Of a stretch of DNA of 10,731 nucleotides, positions 6,760 through 10,731 are shown in pieces. The stretch is from JBHGBB01 sp041946755 (GTDB taxonomy: Bacteria; UBP4; UBA4092; JAOAEQ01). Under the pieces are notes generated by a model. That model worked only from the letters and a program-made list of their open reading frames with translations. It had not been told where the DNA came from and made no database searches. A program made the position numbers and the translations under genes. Where the stretch lies: contig JBHGBB010000136.1 of the NCBI GenBank assembly GCA_041946755.1, forward strand, positions 1 through 10,731, in the 5' to 3' direction. Each line of letters opens with the position of its first letter. The stretch's first letter is position 1.

Positions 6760-6829
6760 ACCACGAAAACACGAAATAGACAAGTCAGGAAATAGACTTA
6801 TTATAAATCGTGGTTTTGTGATTTCCTGA
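6760..6829. repeat. ACCACGA...TCGTGGT inverted-repeat element 1
   Basis: This intergenic element begins 8 bp after the stop of copy 1. Arms 6762-6774 and 6808-6820 pair with one mismatch and one G-U. A second perfect 9-bp pair, TCAGGAAAT (6785-6793) with ATTTCCTGA (6821-6829), crosses the first. The RNA could therefore adopt alternative folds. The left arm is built of CACGAA units, and the same ends recur at 8410-8491. Confidence 0.6.
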
Positions 6830-6849
6830 TAAGAACTTAGGAGTTAATT

Positions 6850-7212
6850 ATGTTTTGTCCGAAATGTAAGGCAGAATATGTACCGGGAGTGATCCAATGC
6901 TCGGATTGTCAGATACCATTAGTTGCGGAATTGCCAATAGATAAAGATGAACCAATCCCGCGTGCAAACCTTGTTTCAGTGATTCATGTCGCAAATGAAG
7001 AGGAAGCAGTATTCTATTGCGAGATGCTGAAACGAATGGGGATCAACGCTACTTTCCGATCGTTAACTATTCCCGCGTATGATGGAATTACCGAAGCGAC
7101 TCCATATTGGGGTGAAGTGCTGGTTCTTGATGAAGATGCAGAATCAGCCGACCAGGTAGTAGTAGACTATTTGAAAACACTCGATACCCAAGAAAAAGAA
7201 GAGGGAGTATAG
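6850..7212 (+). CDS. Zinc-ribbon plus DUF2007-type protein, copy 2
   Basis: This 120-residue paralogue of the preceding protein has zinc ligands Cys3, Cys6, Cys17 and Cys20, and lacks the Pro2 of its siblings. The second domain (about 42-109) reads SVIHVANEEEAVFYCEMLKRMGINA, followed by the strand GEVLVLDEDAESADQVVVDYL. It shares with copy 1 the sequence CSDCQIPLV and a YW pair just before the last strand. It ends in an acidic tail. A clear AGGAG (6839-6843) lies 6 bp before ATG, the best ribosome site of the three copies. It is probably cytoplasmic and its function is unknown. Sequence similarity to copies 1 and 3 is strongest in the ribbon, and the following domains are much more diverged, which suggests old duplication with specialisation of the second domain. 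Confidence 0.82.
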   Translation: MFCPKCKAEYVPGVIQCSDCQIPLVAELPIDKDEPIPRANLVSVIHVANEEEAVFYCEMLKRMGINATFRSLTIPAYDGITEATPYWGEVLVLDEDAESADQVVVDYLKTLDTQEKEEGV

Positions 7213-7228
7213 AAATGATAAATTGAGC

Positions 7229-7265
7229 ATTTAGCATTATAAATTTAATATTTACCATGCTAAAT
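7229..7265. repeat. 9-bp inverted repeat between copies 2 and 3
   Basis: ATTTAGCAT (7229-7237) and ATGCTAAAT (7257-7265) are perfect complements around a 19-nt AT-only-like spacer. The second arm is not followed by a T run, so it is a poor terminator. It may be an mRNA processing or stability hairpin between two co-transcribed genes. Confidence 0.45.
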
Positions 7266-7291
7266 AGATAATTTGAAATGAGTGGTTAACT

Positions 7292-7723
7292 ATGCCGTTT
7301 TGTCCGAAATGTAAAGCTGAATTTGTAGCTGGGATTAGGAAATGTTCTGATTGCGATATTCCGCTGGTTTATGCATTATCTTCTGAACCTGATCAAAAAG
7401 ATGATAGTAATACTCCGATTCATCAGGTAAAAGGAACCGAGGTAGAATCAGCATTAGTCCATTTATGTACCGTAAATAATGAAATAGAAGCTATTATCCT
7501 ACGCGATTTGTTAGAAGAAGCAGGTATAGAATCAAGTTGTCAAGATAATTCATTTATTCATTATCTATATCCAAGATTGGTTGGACAAGAACATAATAAT
7601 ATCGGTAGGAATGATGTTATGGTGCTGGATAAAGATTATAAAGCAGCCAAACAAATTGCTGAAGATTACTTTAAAAGTATCGAAACTCGGGAAAAAGAAG
7701 AGAAATCAGAAGAAGAAAGGTAG
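7292..7723 (+). CDS. Zinc-ribbon plus DUF2007-type protein, copy 3
   Basis: At 143 residues this is the longest and most diverged of the three paralogues. It has the ribbon Cys4, Cys7, Cys18 and Cys21 and then an extended polar linker (about 28-52) rich in Asp, Ser and Lys. The DUF2007-type domain (about 55-128) contains HLCTVNNEIEAIILRDLLEEAGIES and VMVLDKDYKAAKQIAEDYF. The tail is highly charged (KEEKSEEER). The ribosome site is weak (GAGTGG at 7280-7285). The stop lies 20 bp before the next gene, which encodes a membrane protein and is probably co-transcribed. The role is not known; the family context suggests protein or nucleotide sensing rather than catalysis, which is inference. Confidence 0.82.
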   Translation: MPFCPKCKAEFVAGIRKCSDCDIPLVYALSSEPDQKDDSNTPIHQVKGTEVESALVHLCTVNNEIEAIILRDLLEEAGIESSCQDNSFIHYLYPRLVGQEHNNIGRNDVMVLDKDYKAAKQIAEDYFKSIETREKEEKSEEER

Positions 7724-7743
7724 CACCCGATGTGAATTGATAT

Positions 7744-8400
7744 ATGAATCTCGATTGGGTTACGGCTTGGTTGAAAAACTATATACGGCGCGAGATTCGA
7801 TGCAGAATAATTTTGGGATTCCTAGCATTCATCAGTGGCTTGGTTATTCTAACGATAACCTGGGCAATCAGTGATATCATTGGTGCAAATATCATTCTTC
7901 GATTCAATCTCGGCCCGCCGTGGTGGTGTCATCTTATCGCAGCTCTATTCATTTTGCTATTATTCTGGGGTAATGCAAAAACCAGCCGGGAATATTTATC
8001 GCAATATAGATTTGTTTCCGGAACCACTTCGGATAATATCGTCGCTTATGGTGCGAATATCAATCCATTAGCCCCGGAAACGATCGGGACCTTTACCAAA
8101 ATCATGGCAACGATTTTATTCATCGGCCCCAGTTTAATCGTAGCTGCATATCGCATGTATCGTCGAGCAGGTCGGTTGTATCGGCTGGATATTCAATCAT
8201 GCGTTAAAATATTGGCTTTGCTTGAGACGGCAAATAATAAAATGTCGTATCAGAGTATTATTGATTCGGTCCCAGAGATAGATGTATCGCGAGTATTTAC
8301 TCAACTCCATGAAATTGATGGCGTATTGTTTCTAGAAAAAGAGCCTGCCGGATTGGTGCTGAGTGAAGATTTAAAAGCCGATTTAAGAAAACTACTATAA
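7744..8400 (+). CDS. Three-helix membrane protein with possible winged-helix tail
   Basis: This is a 218-residue protein I do not recognise. It has predicted membrane helices at about 22-42, 62-77 and 118-136, with a tryptophan-rich PPWWCH just before the second. A basic juxtamembrane stretch (YRMYRRAGRLYR, about 136-147) puts the C-terminus in the cytoplasm. Residues 150-218 are soluble and alternate helices with a beta-like VLFLEKEPAGLVLSEDL hairpin, as in winged-helix folds, but this is only a resemblance. The start has no clear ribosome site. A TGA in frame at 7738-7740 excludes an earlier start, and it lies 20 bp after copy 3, so coupling is likely. It could be the membrane partner of the zinc-ribbon proteins, though only gene order supports this. 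Confidence 0.7.
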   Translation: MNLDWVTAWLKNYIRREIRCRIILGFLAFISGLVILTITWAISDIIGANIILRFNLGPPWWCHLIAALFILLLFWGNAKTSREYLSQYRFVSGTTSDNIVAYGANINPLAPETIGTFTKIMATILFIGPSLIVAAYRMYRRAGRLYRLDIQSCVKILALLETANNKMSYQSIIDSVPEIDVSRVFTQLHEIDGVLFLEKEPAGLVLSEDLKADLRKLL

Positions 8401-8409
8401 GAAGAAGAT

Positions 8410-8491
8410 TACCACGAAGGGACGAAAGGTCGAAATCACGAAATAACCCCCAAAATGCTTCTTTTTTTCATGCTTTAATATCATCGTGGTA
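8410..8491. repeat. TACCACGA...TCGTGGTA inverted-repeat element 2
   Basis: Perfect 8-bp terminal inverted repeats (8410-8417 and 8484-8491) begin 9 bp after the stop of the membrane-protein gene. The left half is a run of degenerate units ACGAAGG, ACGAAAGG, TCGAAAT and ACGAAAT (8413-8444). The middle holds a T7 tract (8462-8468). The ends match element 1 at 6760-6814, so both belong to one repeat family. It fills the 104-bp convergent gap between the plus-strand cassette and the minus-strand ligase gene. No classical terminator for either side is evident. Confidence 0.6.
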
Positions 8492-8504
8492 TCATGGAAA
8501 GTAT

Positions 8505-10361
8505 TTATGGTGTTAGTTCAGTAAACTTCTGCATCTCTTGCGTAGCGAGTTCTTCTTTTCCTTGCGTCGAATAAATCTGGGCGAGTTGATAATGATATCC
8601 CGGTTTAGTAGGGTAGTTGGCAATTGCTGCCCGGCATTGTTGTTCAGCGTCAATAAATCTGCCTACCTGTAAATAAGCGGCAGCTAAATCCGACCGATAG
8701 TAGGCGGTATATGGATTTAGATGTACCGTTATTTCTAACTCTGTAATCCCTTGTTCGGTTTGCTTTAATTGTAACAACGTATTTCCAAGATGCTGGTGAT
8801 ATTCTGAATTGGATGGCTCGCAAACGACTGCAGCTTTATATCCCGCAGCCGCTGGAATTAAATTATCGGTCTGAAGTTGAACTAAAGCCGCATTGAAATA
8901 TATCTGGCCGAGATAAGAAATGAATATTGCAAAATACCAGACGATAGCTAAAATAAGTACGATGATACTTAAAGAAACTAATCGAGAAAAAGATAGTTTC
9001 GGTCTAATCGGTTCCGGTATGGGTTCAGGCGCAACTTCGGATTCGGTAGTAGGAATCGACACCGGGATAATCGGTTCCGGCTCTTTAACTCCGCTGGCAA
9101 TGAATATTCCGATTAAGAAACAAAACAGATAATATAGTTCCGGTACATAATATCCATATCCGAAAAATCCATCGATGATAAATGCGATAATCCCGCCGAA
9201 AATCGCGAGACTAAACCCATATTCCGGATGCGTAGCCAGGTGTCGATATCGGGTAATAGCGCTATAAAATAATGCAATTATTAATCCGAGTAATCCAATC
9301 AAACCCAGCATCCCCTGTTCAACCCAGACTTGCAGGAATAAGTTATGGACATATTTCGATTCGCCGATACCGACCGGCTTATATTTCCCATACCGTATCC
9401 CAAAGCTACCAATGCCAGTGCCAATAACTGGATGGTCGATAATCATCTGTTTAGCCATCGACCAATAATGGAGGCGTTCGTTAACCGTGCTGCTGGGGGT
9501 ATAGATTCGCGCTGAGATCGATTCCGATTTTTCAGATTGTATATCCGATTTGGCTATTTTTGAAGAGATGGCAAAGAGTAGCATAGCGAGAAGAATAATG
9601 CCGATAATCCAATATAGCGATTGGATTTTAAATAGCTTTTTGCATATCAGTATAAGCGGGATTAGTCCGCAGCTGGTACAGATTATCCCACCGCGAGAAT
9701 AGGTAAAAATCAGTGCGGTAATGATAATGGCGCTGCTAATTAGATAAAGAATTTTCAAAAATATCTGTTTCTCTTGTAGAAGATAGAATATCGAAATCGG
9801 TAAAATCATTGCCAGGAATACTGCATATACATTAGGATTGCCGAACGAACCGATAATCCGGTGGGTTTGGAGTGCATGCAGGATACCGCTATAATACTGG
9901 GAATTTACCAATTCCGGATTCTGGGTCATCAGTCGAATCGTATAATTGAATCCATAAACATATTGGTATATTCCTAATCCAGCCTGAATAACTCCGAGAA
10001 TAATCAGGCCGATTCCAATAATATCTTGGCCGGTATATCGAGAGAAAATAGGTTTTGTAATCGGTTGTTTTTTATAGAGCCAGTAGATGATAAATCCGAT
10101 AAGCAGAATAAACCAACCATGCCAACTGGCGTTGCGATAATAAGCAACGAAAAATGAGATGAGGCTTAAGAGAATATAAATTAAAAAAGTTGCCGTTATC
10201 GCAGCCGATTTCGTCGGTTTAAATTTATCGGCAGTCGGGGTGATCATTATCGCCAAACAGACGAATACCATGCTTTGCAAGATAACCGTTGACCAAGGAT
10301 GAATAGCTGAAGGAAAGAAAACACTTATCGCGAGAAAAATAAAGAGTAACGATGGTATCAT
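8505..10361 (-). CDS. O-antigen ligase/polymerase-like (Wzy_C) membrane protein with C-terminal TPRs
   Basis: This 618-residue polytopic membrane protein has about ten to twelve helices over residues 1-425, and one more at about 461-482. The WaaL/Wzy-type (PF04932) hallmarks are GSFGNPN (171-177), TYSRGG (220-225), ERLHYW (295-300), DHPVIGTGIGSFG (309-321) and VHNLFLQVWVEQGMLGLIG with His339. Arg223 and His339 are plausible counterparts of the WaaL catalytic Arg and His. These proteins transfer or polymerise lipid-linked glycans in the periplasm. A Pro/Glu-rich linker (426-455) leads to the last helix and about three TPR repeats (485-618), which are likely to be periplasmic. The gene starts 11 bp after scpB with only a weak GAG as ribosome site, so it is probably translated from the same message. 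The glycan substrate is unknown, and no glycosyltransferases are nearby. Confidence 0.88.
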   Translation of the reverse strand: MIPSLLFIFLAISVFFPSAIHPWSTVILQSMVFVCLAIMITPTADKFKPTKSAAITATFLIYILLSLISFFVAYYRNASWHGWFILLIGFIIYWLYKKQPITKPIFSRYTGQDIIGIGLIILGVIQAGLGIYQYVYGFNYTIRLMTQNPELVNSQYYSGILHALQTHRIIGSFGNPNVYAVFLAMILPISIFYLLQEKQIFLKILYLISSAIIITALIFTYSRGGIICTSCGLIPLILICKKLFKIQSLYWIIGIILLAMLLFAISSKIAKSDIQSEKSESISARIYTPSSTVNERLHYWSMAKQMIIDHPVIGTGIGSFGIRYGKYKPVGIGESKYVHNLFLQVWVEQGMLGLIGLLGLIIALFYSAITRYRHLATHPEYGFSLAIFGGIIAFIIDGFFGYGYYVPELYYLFCFLIGIFIASGVKEPEPIIPVSIPTTESEVAPEPIPEPIRPKLSFSRLVSLSIIVLILAIVWYFAIFISYLGQIYFNAALVQLQTDNLIPAAAGYKAAVVCEPSNSEYHQHLGNTLLQLKQTEQGITELEITVHLNPYTAYYRSDLAAAYLQVGRFIDAEQQCRAAIANYPTKPGYHYQLAQIYSTQGKEELATQEMQKFTELTP

Positions 10362-10372
10362 GCAAAACTCGA

Positions 10373-10731
10373 TTATGGCGATTCGGTTTCCGGTATCGAT
10401 TCAGAAGAAACCGGTTCTGCCGGAGAAGTATCAGCTACAGGTTCAGTCGATTGTGTCGGTTCGGATTGCGTTTGGGTGAATAGATCGATACCGATTTCTG
10501 TCGGTCGCGGCGTGATATCGGATTCAGGAACGACTTCTTCGATAGTCGGTAAATCGCTGAGATTCCGCAATCCGAAATGGTCTAAGAATTCCGGGGTAGT
10601 ACCATAGAGTAGGGGGCGGCCGACAACTTCTTTTCGTCCGGTAACCCGAATCAATTTCTTCTCTAGCAAGGTTTGAACGACTCCACCGGAGTCGACACCG
10701 CGGATGGATTCGATTTCTGCCCGCATTACCG
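10373..10731 (-). CDS. scpB: Segregation and condensation protein ScpB, C-terminal part
   Basis: This is the C-terminal portion of ScpB, a winged-helix partner of SMC and ScpA in the condensin complex that organises and segregates the chromosome. The frame is open to the window edge (Val codon before the internal Met at 10726), so the start lies outside. The family signature is clear: RAEIESIRGVDSGGVVQTLLEKKLI, then GRKEVVGRPLLYGTT and FLDHFGLRNLSDLP. After this core the protein continues with a tail of about 55 residues rich in Pro, Glu, Ser and Thr, longer than I expect in a typical ScpB and probably disordered. The stop is 11 bp before the ligase-like gene. Confidence 0.93.
   Translation of the reverse strand, partial: VMRAEIESIRGVDSGGVVQTLLEKKLIRVTGRKEVVGRPLLYGTTPEFLDHFGLRNLSDLPTIEEVVPESDITPRPTEIGIDLFTQTQSEPTQSTEPVADTSPAEPVSSESIPETESP

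Noticed and set aside
7581..7874. 97-codon plus-strand frame overlapping copy 3 and the membrane-protein gene
   Set aside because: It overlaps the ends of two better-supported genes in another frame, and its product is low-complexity and unrecognisable.
6760..8491. CRISPR array or integron-like repeat array
   Set aside because: Only two copies of the element exist, they are unequal in length, they are 1.6 kb apart with genes between, and there are no regular spacers or cas genes.

Overview
The window (10,731 bp, AT-rich by eye) looks like ordinary chromosome from a Gram-negative (diderm) bacterium. It encodes a periplasmic Do-type protease, two predicted ankyrin lipoproteins, an O-antigen ligase/polymerase-like membrane protein, an NtrY-like kinase and ScpB. 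I see no phage, transposase, CRISPR, tRNA or rRNA. I cannot name the phylum. The short palindromic intergenic elements and the tandem zinc-ribbon/DUF2007 genes resemble what is seen in poorly cultured environmental lineages, but that is only an impression.

Layout. Positions 1-2332 (+): the 3' end of htpX (inner-membrane zinc protease), a strong intrinsic terminator, then a complete DegP/DegQ-type serine protease closed by its own terminator. This is a protein quality-control pair. Positions 2423-3532 (-): a four-helix small membrane protein preceded by an ankyrin-repeat lipoprotein gene. The lipoprotein gene has a near-consensus promoter in the divergent 3533-3709 gap and a large terminator-like palindrome at 2733-2790. 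Positions 3710-6280 (+): an NtrY-like sensor histidine kinase with an extended -10 promoter, followed 51 bp later by a second ankyrin lipoprotein. The kinase is thus bracketed by two ankyrin lipoproteins, and no response regulator is present.

Positions 6383-8400 (+): three tandem diverged paralogues, each an N-terminal CXXC...CXXC zinc ribbon plus a DUF2007-type domain. A three-helix membrane protein with a possible winged-helix tail follows. The gaps inside and after this cassette carry inverted repeats. Two of these share ACCACGA/TCGTGGT ends and lie 8-9 bp after stop codons.

Positions 8505-10731 (-): an O-antigen ligase-like protein fused to C-terminal TPR repeats, 11 bp downstream of scpB, whose 5' part lies outside the window.

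How the genes may work together. The clearest functional pair is htpX-degP, in envelope protein quality control. The most interesting uncharacterised content is the kinase with its flanking ankyrin lipoproteins, and the zinc-ribbon/DUF2007 triplet with its membrane partner. I do not see convincing evidence of a wholly new system; the links proposed for these two clusters are inference from gene order.
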